From NCBI GenBank assembly GCA_003448675.1, contig DLXZ01000182.1, positions 9,158 through 14,920 on the forward strand: 5,763 nt of DNA, given 5' to 3'. Below, one piece after another: positions 1 through 5,731 of this stretch. The DNA is from Porticoccaceae bacterium. GTDB taxonomy: Bacteria > Pseudomonadota > Gammaproteobacteria > Pseudomonadales > Porticoccaceae. The number at the start of each line of letters is the position of its first letter. Positions within the stretch are counted from its first letter, which is position 1. A model generated the notes under the pieces. The model made no database searches. It had not been told where the DNA came from and saw only the letters and a list, made by a program, of their open reading frames with translations. A program made the position numbers and the translations under genes.

Positions 1-553
1 GGGGCGCAGTATCCGGCGACATGGATACAATCAGGGTGCGATCCTTGAAAGACTTGAACGGCCGCGGGCGGATCTCGCGACGCTCCTGTTTGAAATGGGG
101 TCCGTTACCTTCCATAAACCCGGTTTCCAGGGCCTCGATAATCATCGCCGCGGATTCATTCATGCGGTCACGGGATTCGGCCATATCAATGCCAAAGCCG
201 TCGTATTCGATCTGCGCCAGACCACGGCCCAGCCCCATCAACACGCGACCCTTGGACAGGTTATCGAGCATGGCGATGCTGGTGGCCACGCGAATGGGAT
301 CTTTGTGCCAGGGTAGGATGATAGCCGCCGTACCCACATTAATACGTTTGGTCTGGCCGGCAATAAAGGCCAGGAACTGGGGAATATCGGGGCTCAGGGT
401 GTAATCGGTAAAGTGATGCTCCACCGCCCAAATGGAGTCCAGCCCAGCAGGTTCGCTCATCAGGGCTATTTCGACCTCATTCTGATACATATCGTAATCA
501 GATTGGGGCAGGTTCGGGTGATTTTGAAACAACATTAACTGTCCGACTTTCAT
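1..553 (-). CDS. LLM-class flavin-dependent oxidoreductase, N-terminal part (cut by window edge)
   Basis: This is the first 184 codons of a bacterial-luciferase-like monooxygenase; the gene runs off the left edge. Such proteins fold as a TIM barrel and use reduced flavin (FMN or F420) to oxidise an organic substrate in the cytoplasm. The translation starts MKVGQLMLFQNH. It then shows family landmarks: SIWAVEHHF around residues 49-57, the TKRINVGTA strand, ILPWHKDPIRVA, LDNLSKGR followed by a GLGRG turn, and the EYDGFGID...SRDR segment. The start is supported by AGGAG at 561-565, seven bases before the ATG. It reads the same way as the CoA-transferase gene 181 bases upstream, but the gap makes co-transcription uncertain and no good promoter or terminator is visible between them. 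The substrate cannot be told from sequence. The family call is secure; the exact role is open. Confidence 0.9.
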   Translation of the reverse strand, partial: MKVGQLMLFQNHPNLPQSDYDMYQNEVEIALMSEPAGLDSIWAVEHHFTDYTLSPDIPQFLAFIAGQTKRINVGTAAIILPWHKDPIRVATSIAMLDNLSKGRVLMGLGRGLAQIEYDGFGIDMAESRDRMNESAAMIIEALETGFMEGNGPHFKQERREIRPRPFKSFKDRTLIVSMSPDTAP

Positions 554-734
554 AGACAAACTCCTAAACTGGGAAGTGGGTTAGTATTTTGTAAACGTCA
601 CCCCATGTGGGGCCTTAAAAAATCAACGACGCCAATCTAAACATCGCTGCACCCAAGTCCGCCTTGACCTGAAACAACTAAAACCCAGCCCCCGGTGAAA
701 TCACGACACACCGACAGGTGCTATCAAGTCGGCC

Positions 735-2018
735 TCAATAATTAGCCAGCATCACCTGCCATTCCTCGGTCAGGGATTTGCGAAAGTCTGGATGGGCGAT
801 TTCGATCAACGCTTCGGCGCGCTTTTCCACGCTCAGGTTGGACAGCCGGGCAACACCAAACTCGGTGACCACGTAGTCCGTATCATCCCGCATTACGGTA
901 ATCGGCCCCTTATTAATCAAGGGCACAATCTTCGAGATACTGCCCTTGCGGGCGGTGGAATGCAGGGCAATGATGCTGCGCCCGCCTTTTGAGGTGCGCG
1001 CACCACGCAAAAAATCCACTAGCCCACCAACGCCACCAATCTGCTTGCCATTGATGGTTTCGCTATTGATCTGACCAAACAGATCGATCTCCAGGGTGGT
1101 GTTAATACCCACAAGACGATCAATGCTGGCCAACACAGCACCATTGTGGGTGTAGTTAACCGGCTTCATCCGCAAATCCGGGCACTTGCCACACCAGTCG
1201 TAAAACGCGCGGCTACCCGCGGCGATACCGGTGACAATCTTGCCCGTATCAATGTTTTTCCTGCTGCCATTGACCACACCTGATTCCACCAGCGGTATCA
1301 CCGCCTCAGTGAGCAGGCCGGTGTGAATCCCCAGGTCGCGCTTGTCGGTCAGGTTTTCCAGAATCGACACGGGTAGCGAACCGATGCCCAGTTGGATGCA
1401 ATCGCCATCTTCCACCAGATCGGAAATCAGTGAAGCAATCTTGAGATCGGTTTCGCCGCTGGGCGCCGTGCTGTATTCAATCAGCGGCTCGTCGGATCTC
1501 ACACAGTAGTTGATACTCGACAAGGGCACCTTCATACCATCCTCTATATAGGGCACCGCCGAATTAATTTCGGCTATTACCAGATCGGCCTGGTCGAGCA
1601 TGGCCTGGGAAAAATCAGACTGGACGCCGGGGCTACACAAGCCGCTACCGTCAGGTTCGGACACTTTGATCAGAGCGATATTGATAGCGTATTGCTCATC
1701 AATGGCGCGGAAGCGGGCCGAATGAAACGCCGGCACGAAATCCACCCGACCCTGGGCATGGTGATCCCGGTAAGCACCGAGGAAAAACCCGGTATTGAGC
1801 CGCGCCTTGCTGGAAAAGCGGTCGATATCAAGACAGGTCATTCCCGGTAAGGAGTTATCAATCAGGCGTAGCTGGCTGCTTAAACCGGCGGATGCGATTA
1901 CCTCGATCACCGCATCCGGCTGTCCCGCACCACCAGAGACAAAAATATTACGGCCGTCGATAAAATGTTCCTGAACCTGGGTGGCGCCTAACAGGGGGGG
2001 ATAAACAGCATTAACCAT
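735..2018 (-). CDS. Acetyl-CoA hydrolase / 4-hydroxybutyrate CoA-transferase family protein (427 aa)
   Basis: This is a full-length class I CoA-transferase-type protein, close in length to clostridial 4-hydroxybutyrate CoA-transferase (about 440 aa). The family moves CoA between short-chain acyl-CoAs and free acids, or hydrolyses acetyl-CoA, in the cytoplasm. The N-terminal domain has SGGAGQPDAVIEVI (28-41) and FVPAFHS (94-100). The C-terminal domain has QLGIGSLP (209-216), GIH (230-232), SRAFYDW (269-275), LFGQINSE (313-320), GGVGGLVDFLRGA (328-340) and DYVVTEFGVARL (381-392). The start is ATG with AAGGA at 2027-2031 on this strand, eight bases upstream. The odd point is position 234: the family's catalytic glutamate sits in an HSEM motif, and here the aligned residues read HTGL with a glycine (codon GGC at 1317-1319). 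E238 lies four residues later and aligns to an aspartate of the family. The protein may therefore be a hydrolase, use another nucleophile, or have a changed role. Family membership is strong; the specific substrate is unknown. Confidence 0.9.
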   Translation of the reverse strand: MVNAVYPPLLGATQVQEHFIDGRNIFVSGGAGQPDAVIEVIASAGLSSQLRLIDNSLPGMTCLDIDRFSSKARLNTGFFLGAYRDHHAQGRVDFVPAFHSARFRAIDEQYAINIALIKVSEPDGSGLCSPGVQSDFSQAMLDQADLVIAEINSAVPYIEDGMKVPLSSINYCVRSDEPLIEYSTAPSGETDLKIASLISDLVEDGDCIQLGIGSLPVSILENLTDKRDLGIHTGLLTEAVIPLVESGVVNGSRKNIDTGKIVTGIAAGSRAFYDWCGKCPDLRMKPVNYTHNGAVLASIDRLVGINTTLEIDLFGQINSETINGKQIGGVGGLVDFLRGARTSKGGRSIIALHSTARKGSISKIVPLINKGPITVMRDDTDYVVTEFGVARLSNLSVEKRAEALIEIAHPDFRKSLTEEWQVMLANY

Positions 2019-2357
2019 GGGAATATTCCTTATAACGTGCGGGTAATCGTTGAATCTGAAGGATGAGTGTAAATATCAAAGCTAAAAAGCGGGTGTCGGA
2101 CAAACAACCGTCGCTGTGGCGACATACACCAAGGCTTTAAAAGGCGCTGAACTCTAGCATAGCCCCGAGCAAGCCGACCAGTATGGACGTTAGCGCCAGG
2201 AACGTCCGAATTTCCATCAAAGTTGAAACTCAATAGCCCCAAAATGCATCACCGCTGCACTGTTTTTGCAAATCTCGCGTCCATCATCTGGGCAAAATAA
2301 GCTGCTCACCCCGTGATATAGCGCTTAAATAAAGAAAATAAGCGCTGTTTTAGATTG
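2019..2357. other. Divergent control region, left part
   Basis: These 339 bases separate the minus-strand CoA-transferase from the sigma-54 promoter of the porin operon. No gene here is well supported. A 70-codon minus-strand frame (2030-2242) lacks any recognisable family, and no ribosome binding site supports it. A 26-codon hydrophobic minus-strand frame (2137-2217) is noted as a finding. The region must hold the promoter of the CoA-transferase gene, but I found no convincing -35/-10 pair. It also holds an inverted repeat (2320-2346) and three TGCA words spaced by exactly 11 bases (2245, 2256, 2267). Both are candidates for regulator binding upstream of the sigma-54 site. Confidence 0.6.
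2320..2346. repeat. Perfect inverted repeat, candidate operator
   Basis: Arms AGCGCTTA (2320-2327) and TAAGCGCT (2339-2346) are perfect 8-base complements around an A-rich 11-base spacer. The repeat ends 12 bases before the sigma-54 element and is centred near -52 from the predicted start. It is symmetric like a dimer binding site and the spacer gives two half-sites roughly two helical turns apart (19 bases centre to centre). It does not match the NtrC consensus (TGCAC...GTGCA), so the binding protein is unknown. It could instead be an upstream regulator site for the divergent gene. Confidence 0.45.
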
Positions 2358-2374
2358 TTGGCACAGTCCTTGTA
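2358..2374 (+). promoter_or_regulatory. Sigma-54 (RpoN) promoter of the porin-nasT-nasS operon
   Basis: The element reads TTGGCACA-N4-TTGTA. It matches the consensus TGGCACG-N4-TTGCW in spacing and in nearly every base. The -24 GG is at 2360-2361 and the -12 pair at 2372-2373 is GT instead of GC, the only key deviation. The GG-to-GT distance is the required 12 bases (start to start). The predicted transcription start is about 2384-2386, exactly where the first leader hairpin begins. Sigma-54 promoters need an enhancer-binding activator. For nitrate-assimilation genes this is usually NtrC under nitrogen limitation; this activator is inferred, since no canonical NtrC site was found. Confidence 0.8.
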
Positions 2375-2449
2375 TATATGTACTCGGGTGGTTTGAGTAG
2401 GGACCGCCTGACATCCCTGGCAACAGGGGCCCATAACTTTCCTCTCTAA

Positions 2450-2467
2450 GTGGGCAATGGAGCCCAT
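2450..2467 (+). promoter_or_regulatory. Antiterminator hairpin with AAUGGA hexaloop (ANTAR P2-like)
   Basis: The stem is TGGGC (2451-2455) with GCCCA (2462-2466), extended by a G-U pair at 2450/2467. The loop is AATGGA (2456-2461), with A at loop position 1 and G at position 4, as known for ANTAR RNA targets. The 3' arm is also the 5' arm of the terminator, so protein-stabilised folding would block termination. Alone the stem is only five to six pairs and much weaker than the terminator, which fits a structure that needs NasT to hold it. Confidence 0.7.
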
Positions 2468-2500
2468 AGGTCGCCTCCCCCTCGGCCTATGGGCTTTTTT
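2461..2500 (+). terminator. Intrinsic terminator in the porin leader (attenuator)
   Basis: A 13-bp stem forms between 2461-2473 and 2483-2495 with a 9-base C-rich loop and one internal G-U pair. The last stem base is the first of six T residues (2495-2500). This is a textbook Rho-independent terminator lying about 70 bases before the porin ATG and downstream of the sigma-54 promoter. No gene ends just before it, so it acts as an attenuator of the operon and not as the end of an upstream gene. Confidence 0.9.
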
Positions 2501-2558
2501 AATGGTTCGAGAGGCAGGTAATTACGCCGACGTGGTCTTTACAGAAGTTGGCGATTTC

Positions 2559-2563
2559 AGGAG
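2559..2563 (+). promoter_or_regulatory. Ribosome binding site that sets the porin start
   Basis: AGGAG lies five bases before ATG 2569. It sits inside the longer frame that opens at TTG 2548, so it argues for the ATG and against the upstream TTG. The ATG start also gives a clean signal peptide. Confidence 0.85.
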
Positions 2564-2568
2564 TTTTT

Positions 2569-3807
2569 ATGTATCAACAACCGAGCAAAGCAATGTGGTC
2601 ACTGCCAGGTCTGACAGCACTTGCAGTTTTATCACCTCTGGTCGCTAGCAACGCCCTTGCGGGCCAGGCTATTACCGATGGCCTGAAAAGCGCCATGGAC
2701 GGGGCCACCGCCAACTTGAACTTGCGCTACCGCTACGAATATGTGGATCAGGATGGCATTGACGACGAGGCCGGCGCTTCTACCCTACGCTCTCGCCTGA
2801 ATGTCAAAACCGGCAAGGTGGGCGGTTTCCACGGTTTTGTCGAAGTGGATAACGTCTCCTACCTTGGCGGCGACACCTTCAACAACACCGAAAACGGTGT
2901 CACCACGCGCCCGGTTGTCGCCGATCCCGACTATACCGAAGTCAACCAGGCCTACATCGGCTATGCCTTTAATGAGAAAAATAGCGCCACGGTTGGGCGC
3001 CAGCGTATCAACCACGCAGGCCAGCGTTTTCTCGGTGGTGTCGGCTGGCGCCAAAATGAACAGACCTTTGATGCCGCCCGTCTGCAACTGCAACCCATTG
3101 AAGGACTGAACCTGGATTACAGCTATATTTGGGAGGTTAACCGCATCTTCGGCCCCGAGGGCGCCGATGCTGAGTTTGAAGGGGATACCCATGCCTTTTT
3201 GGCCAGCTACAAACTCGCCGAAGGTCATACCCTCTCTGCTTATGCCTATTTACTGGACTTTAACGAGGCCGCGGCGCTATCCAGCGAAACCTATGGTATC
3301 GACTACAAGGGCAGCTTCGCGCTCACCGAAGGCATCAAACTCGGTGTTAATCTGGCCGTAGCCGAACAAAGCGATTATCAGGACAACCCCGCTGATTTCG
3401 AGGCCGGCTACTACTTTGGCGAATTCTCGGCGGCATTCAAGCCAGTAACCATCGCCATCGGCCACGAAGTACTGGAAAGCGACAACGGCGTGTCTTTTAA
3501 AACCCCGCTGGCAACCCTGCACAAATTCCAGGGTTTTGCCGACAAATTCCTGGTAACACCCGCCGGCGGCATTGAAGATACCTACCTGAAAGTTGCCACA
3601 AAAATCGGCCCGGTCAAGCTGATCGCTTTCTACCATGATTTCGAAGCGGAAACCGGCGGCATGGATTATGGTGATGAGATCGATTTTATTGCCGCCTATA
3701 AAATCAACGCCAACTACAGCGTTCTGTTCAAATATGCCGCCTACGATGCCGATGACTTTGCCACCGATACGGACAAAGCCTGGCTTATGGTCTCGGCTTC
3801 TTTTTGA
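2569..3807 (+). CDS. Outer-membrane beta-barrel porin, alginate-export-like family (412 aa)
   Basis: This is a secreted barrel protein. Residues 1-31 form a signal peptide: Lys7, a hydrophobic core SLPGLTALAVLSPLVA, then an ALA site before Gly32. The mature part alternates polar and apolar residues and ends VSASF with a C-terminal Phe, the usual outer-membrane insertion signal. Landmarks typical of the alginate-export/porin-like group are NLRYRYEYVDQDG (51-63), TLRSRLNVKTG (72-82), PVVADPDYTEVNQAYIGY (115-132), GRQRI (143-147) and GWRQNEQTFDAARL (159-172). It is shorter than AlgE (about 490 aa), so alginate export is unlikely to be its job. It is the first gene after a sigma-54 promoter and a NasT-type attenuator and precedes nasT by 81 bases. 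The inferred role is uptake of nitrate, nitrite or another small nitrogen source across the outer membrane. The barrel call is strong; the substrate is inferred from context only. Confidence 0.88.
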   Translation: MYQQPSKAMWSLPGLTALAVLSPLVASNALAGQAITDGLKSAMDGATANLNLRYRYEYVDQDGIDDEAGASTLRSRLNVKTGKVGGFHGFVEVDNVSYLGGDTFNNTENGVTTRPVVADPDYTEVNQAYIGYAFNEKNSATVGRQRINHAGQRFLGGVGWRQNEQTFDAARLQLQPIEGLNLDYSYIWEVNRIFGPEGADAEFEGDTHAFLASYKLAEGHTLSAYAYLLDFNEAAALSSETYGIDYKGSFALTEGIKLGVNLAVAEQSDYQDNPADFEAGYYFGEFSAAFKPVTIAIGHEVLESDNGVSFKTPLATLHKFQGFADKFLVTPAGGIEDTYLKVATKIGPVKLIAFYHDFEAETGGMDYGDEIDFIAAYKINANYSVLFKYAAYDADDFATDTDKAWLMVSASF

Positions 3808-3837
3808 TGGAAGAGCGAGATAACGGACAGGATACTC

Positions 3838-3864
3838 AGTTGCCGGGCATTGTGCCCGGCAACT
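3838..3864 (+). repeat. Perfect 12-bp hairpin between porin and nasT
   Basis: Arms AGTTGCCGGGCA (3838-3849) and TGCCCGGCAACT (3853-3864) are exact complements around the loop TTG. It is as GC-rich as a terminator stem but has no T run after it, so full termination is unlikely. It lies 31 bases after the porin stop and 25 bases before the nasT ATG. A likely role is to shield the 3' end of the porin message from exonucleases, giving more porin than regulator. Partial termination is the alternative. Confidence 0.75.
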
Positions 3865-3888
3865 AGTGTTCTGACTGACGCGATAAAC

Positions 3889-4512
3889 ATGGCTATCGAA
3901 AACGCGGCTGGGCCCTGTGTTGAAGAGACCCGCATTATGCTGGTTGACGATCAACCGGACCGCGCCGCCATGCTGGAAAGCACCCTCAGGGCCCTGGGCT
4001 TTGAGGTTGTTTCCGTTCTTGCCAGCGCCTCCGGCTTGCTTTACCAGATGCAACAGCTTGAGCCCCACGTCATCATGATCGACATCGACTCACCGGACCG
4101 GGACATTCTGGAAAGCCTGGCGCTTATTAATGAACATCACCCACTGCCGGTGGTCATGTTCTCTCCCCATGAAGATCCCGATTTTATTCAACAGGCCGTG
4201 AGCTCGGGGGTATCCGCCTACATGATGGACAGTCTGAATCCGGCGAAAGTCCGACCAATATTAGAGGTGGCGATCGCCCAGTTTGAACGCTTCCAGGCCC
4301 TTAAGCGTGAACTTAACTCGACTCAGCAAAAACTGGACGACCGCGACACCATAGAAAAAGCCAAACGCCTGCTTATGAAGCAACAACGCTTATCTGAAAA
4401 TGAGGCCTACAAAAACATGCGCTCGCTGGCCATGAATAACAGCCAGCCCCTGGTGCGTGTCGCCGAAAACATCATTGCCATTTTGGATAACCCTCAACGG
4501 GATGCCAGCTGA
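3889..4512 (+). CDS. nasT: NasT-like response regulator with ANTAR RNA-binding domain (207 aa)
   Basis: This is a nitrate-responsive transcription antiterminator. An N-terminal receiver-like domain (about 14-135) has RIMLVDDQ (15-22; acidic D20, D21) and VIMIDIDSPDRD (61-72; D65 at the phospho-acceptor place). The usual conserved lysine is missing: the segment reads YMMDSLNPAK (111-120). A coiled linker (about 130-152) leads into an ANTAR domain (about 148-200) with the marks DDRDTIEKAKRLLM (150-163), LSENEAYKNMRSLAMN (168-183) and VAENIIAIL (191-199). In NasS/NasT systems, NasS without nitrate holds NasT; nitrate releases it to bind leader RNA hairpins and block termination. The leader of this same operon has a matching hairpin, which suggests autoregulation. 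I chose ATG 3889; it has no clear ribosome binding site, and the in-frame TTG at 3850 lies in a hairpin loop. NasS follows with one base between stop and start. Confidence 0.9.
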   Translation: MAIENAAGPCVEETRIMLVDDQPDRAAMLESTLRALGFEVVSVLASASGLLYQMQQLEPHVIMIDIDSPDRDILESLALINEHHPLPVVMFSPHEDPDFIQQAVSSGVSAYMMDSLNPAKVRPILEVAIAQFERFQALKRELNSTQQKLDDRDTIEKAKRLLMKQQRLSENEAYKNMRSLAMNNSQPLVRVAENIIAILDNPQRDAS

Positions 4513-4513
4513 T

Positions 4514-5716
4514 ATGCCCCCAGTGAATAAACTTGAGCCTGAATTAAGGCACCTCAATATCGGCTACGTCCGACTGACCGACAGCGCACCGCTCATTGTT
4601 GCCAGGGAAAAGAAATTTTTTCAAAAACGTGGCCTGGATGTGACATTAAAACGCGAAAGCTCCTGGGCCACTATTCGCGACAAGCTGGCTACCGGCCTGC
4701 TTGATGCCGCACAGATGCTAGCCCCCATGCCACTGGCCGCCCAGCTTGGTCTGGAGAATTTAAACAGTCCTTTTATTACCGGCTTGATGCTCAGCCTAAA
4801 CGGCAATGGCATTACCCTGGCCAGCGGGCTTAGCAGAAACATGCGCCTGCCCAGCGCTAATCCCCGCGAACCCGTGGCTGCGGCGCGAGCGCTGAAACAG
4901 CTGATCAGCAACACCGGACAAACACTCACCTTCGCCACGGTTTATCCCTTTTCCATGCATACATTCCAGCTTCGACAATGGTTTGAATCCGGCGGTATCG
5001 ACGCAAGGAAAGACGTAAAGCTGATCGTCTTGCCGCCAGAGCAAATGGTGGAATACCTGGCGCGGGGCGCCATCGACGGATTTTGCGTGGGCGAACCCTG
5101 GAACACCCTGGCCGTTCAGGCTGGCGTGGGCGAAGTTATGACCACCGGATACGACATCTGGAACAACGCGCCGGAAAAAGTACTCGCGGTAATGGAGCCC
5201 TGGCATGAAAACTATCCCGCCACGCACACAGCCATGCGCATGGCGGTCATGGAAGCTCAGGCGTGGCTGGCCGCGCCGGGCCACAGGGATGAGGCAATCA
5301 AATTTCTCGCCAGTCCCTGTTATCTGGACCTTCCCGCCCAGGCGATCAGTCCGTCTTTTCTCGGGCATTTCCAGTACCGTAAAAATGGGCCGAACATATC
5401 CAACCCTGATTTTCATGTTTTTCATCGTTATCAGGCTGGCTTTCCCTGGCGCTCTCGCGCCGAGTGGTTATTGCTCAGGATTCATGAAATGTTGGAAAAG
5501 CCCCTAAACCATGCCGAGGTATGCCCTTTGATTAAAAGGGTTTTTCGCACGGATCTTTATCGTGAAGCGGCTCGACATCTGGGCCTGGAAAGTCCAAGTA
5601 TGGACAGCAAAACCGAAGGTACGCAAAGAACCATTCACCGATTTGAACGCAATATCGAACTGGGTCCCGATCTGATTCTTGATAATGGTCAGTTCGATCC
5701 CGTCTGTGCTTATTAA
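4514..5716 (+). CDS. nasS: NasS-like cytoplasmic nitrate/nitrite sensor, NrtA/CmpA family (400 aa)
   Basis: This protein is related to the periplasmic nitrate/bicarbonate-binding proteins NrtA and CmpA, but it has no signal peptide or lipobox. It begins MPPVNKLEPELRHLNIGYVRLTDSAPLIVA, so it should stay in the cytoplasm, as known for NasS. Family landmarks are LTDSAPL (21-27), SSWATIRDKLATGLLDAAQML (49-69), TFATVYPFSMHTFQLRQW (139-156), DGFCVGEPWN (188-197) and APEKVLAV (219-226). Trp51, His149 and Lys222 are candidate ligand residues by analogy with NrtA. Its role is to bind nitrate or nitrite and release NasT. The TGA of nasT and this ATG are separated by a single T, so translation is probably coupled; the Shine-Dalgarno sequence is weak (GGGA at 4499-4502). 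Longer starts at ATG 4502 or GTG 4457 would overlap nasT. The cytoplasmic location and nasT neighbour separate it from a transporter subunit. Confidence 0.92.
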   Translation: MPPVNKLEPELRHLNIGYVRLTDSAPLIVAREKKFFQKRGLDVTLKRESSWATIRDKLATGLLDAAQMLAPMPLAAQLGLENLNSPFITGLMLSLNGNGITLASGLSRNMRLPSANPREPVAAARALKQLISNTGQTLTFATVYPFSMHTFQLRQWFESGGIDARKDVKLIVLPPEQMVEYLARGAIDGFCVGEPWNTLAVQAGVGEVMTTGYDIWNNAPEKVLAVMEPWHENYPATHTAMRMAVMEAQAWLAAPGHRDEAIKFLASPCYLDLPAQAISPSFLGHFQYRKNGPNISNPDFHVFHRYQAGFPWRSRAEWLLLRIHEMLEKPLNHAEVCPLIKRVFRTDLYREAARHLGLESPSMDSKTEGTQRTIHRFERNIELGPDLILDNGQFDPVCAY

Positions 5717-5731
5717 TCAATACCACTTCAG

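Larger units (their letters stand above)
2384..2568 (+). ncRNA. Attenuator leader RNA, candidate NasT (ANTAR) target
   Basis: This is the untranslated leader between the predicted sigma-54 start and the porin ATG. In order it can form four structures. The first is a 9-bp stem at 2384-2392/2403-2411 with two G-U pairs. The second is a GNRA-capped hairpin TCCCTG-GCAA-CAGGGG at 2414-2429. The third is a short hairpin with hexaloop AATGGA (2450-2467). The fourth is a strong intrinsic terminator (2461-2500). Hairpins three and four share 2462-2467, so they exclude each other, as in ANTAR-controlled nitrate and ethanolamine leaders. The operon itself encodes an ANTAR protein, which strengthens the call. 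The weak point is that neither upstream hairpin has the A1/G4 hexaloop expected for the first of the two ANTAR hairpins. The assignment rests on loop sequence, overlap geometry and gene context. Confidence 0.75.

Noticed and set aside
601..612. CCCCATGTGGGG as a terminator or operator before the monooxygenase gene
   Set aside because: The stem is only four to five pairs with a very tight loop and there is no T run on the minus strand after it; an operator role has no support beyond symmetry.
2030..2242. Minus-strand frame of 70 codons in the divergent region
   Set aside because: There is no ribosome binding site, no recognisable domain, and it ends 12 bases before the CoA-transferase start where that gene's own leader should be.
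2245..2261. Canonical NtrC binding site
   Set aside because: TGCA words are present but their spacing is 11 bases start to start, not the 13 of the usual 17-base NtrC site; kept only as a weak finding.
2548..2568. Longer porin start at TTG 2548
   Set aside because: The AGGAG site lies inside this extension, five bases before ATG 2569, and the ATG gives a normal signal peptide.
2457..2648. Plus-strand frame of 63 codons over the attenuator
   Set aside because: It runs through the terminator stem and the porin signal peptide in another frame, and has no start signal. A leader peptide role is not supported.
3850..3888. Longer nasT start at TTG 3850
   Set aside because: The TTG is the loop of a perfect 12-bp hairpin and has no ribosome binding site; the extra residues are not part of the receiver domain.
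3277..4068. Long minus-strand frame of 263 codons across the porin end and nasT start
   Set aside because: It lies antisense to two well-supported genes and the intergenic hairpin, and its translation resembles no family; it reflects codon bias of the sense genes.
4457..4513. Longer nasS starts (GTG 4457, ATG 4502)
   Set aside because: They overlap the conserved 3' end of nasT and add residues with no family match. ATG 4502 cannot be fully excluded.
4796..5425. Minus-strand frame of 209 codons inside nasS
   Set aside because: It is fully antisense to a gene with clear family motifs and has no recognisable domain.
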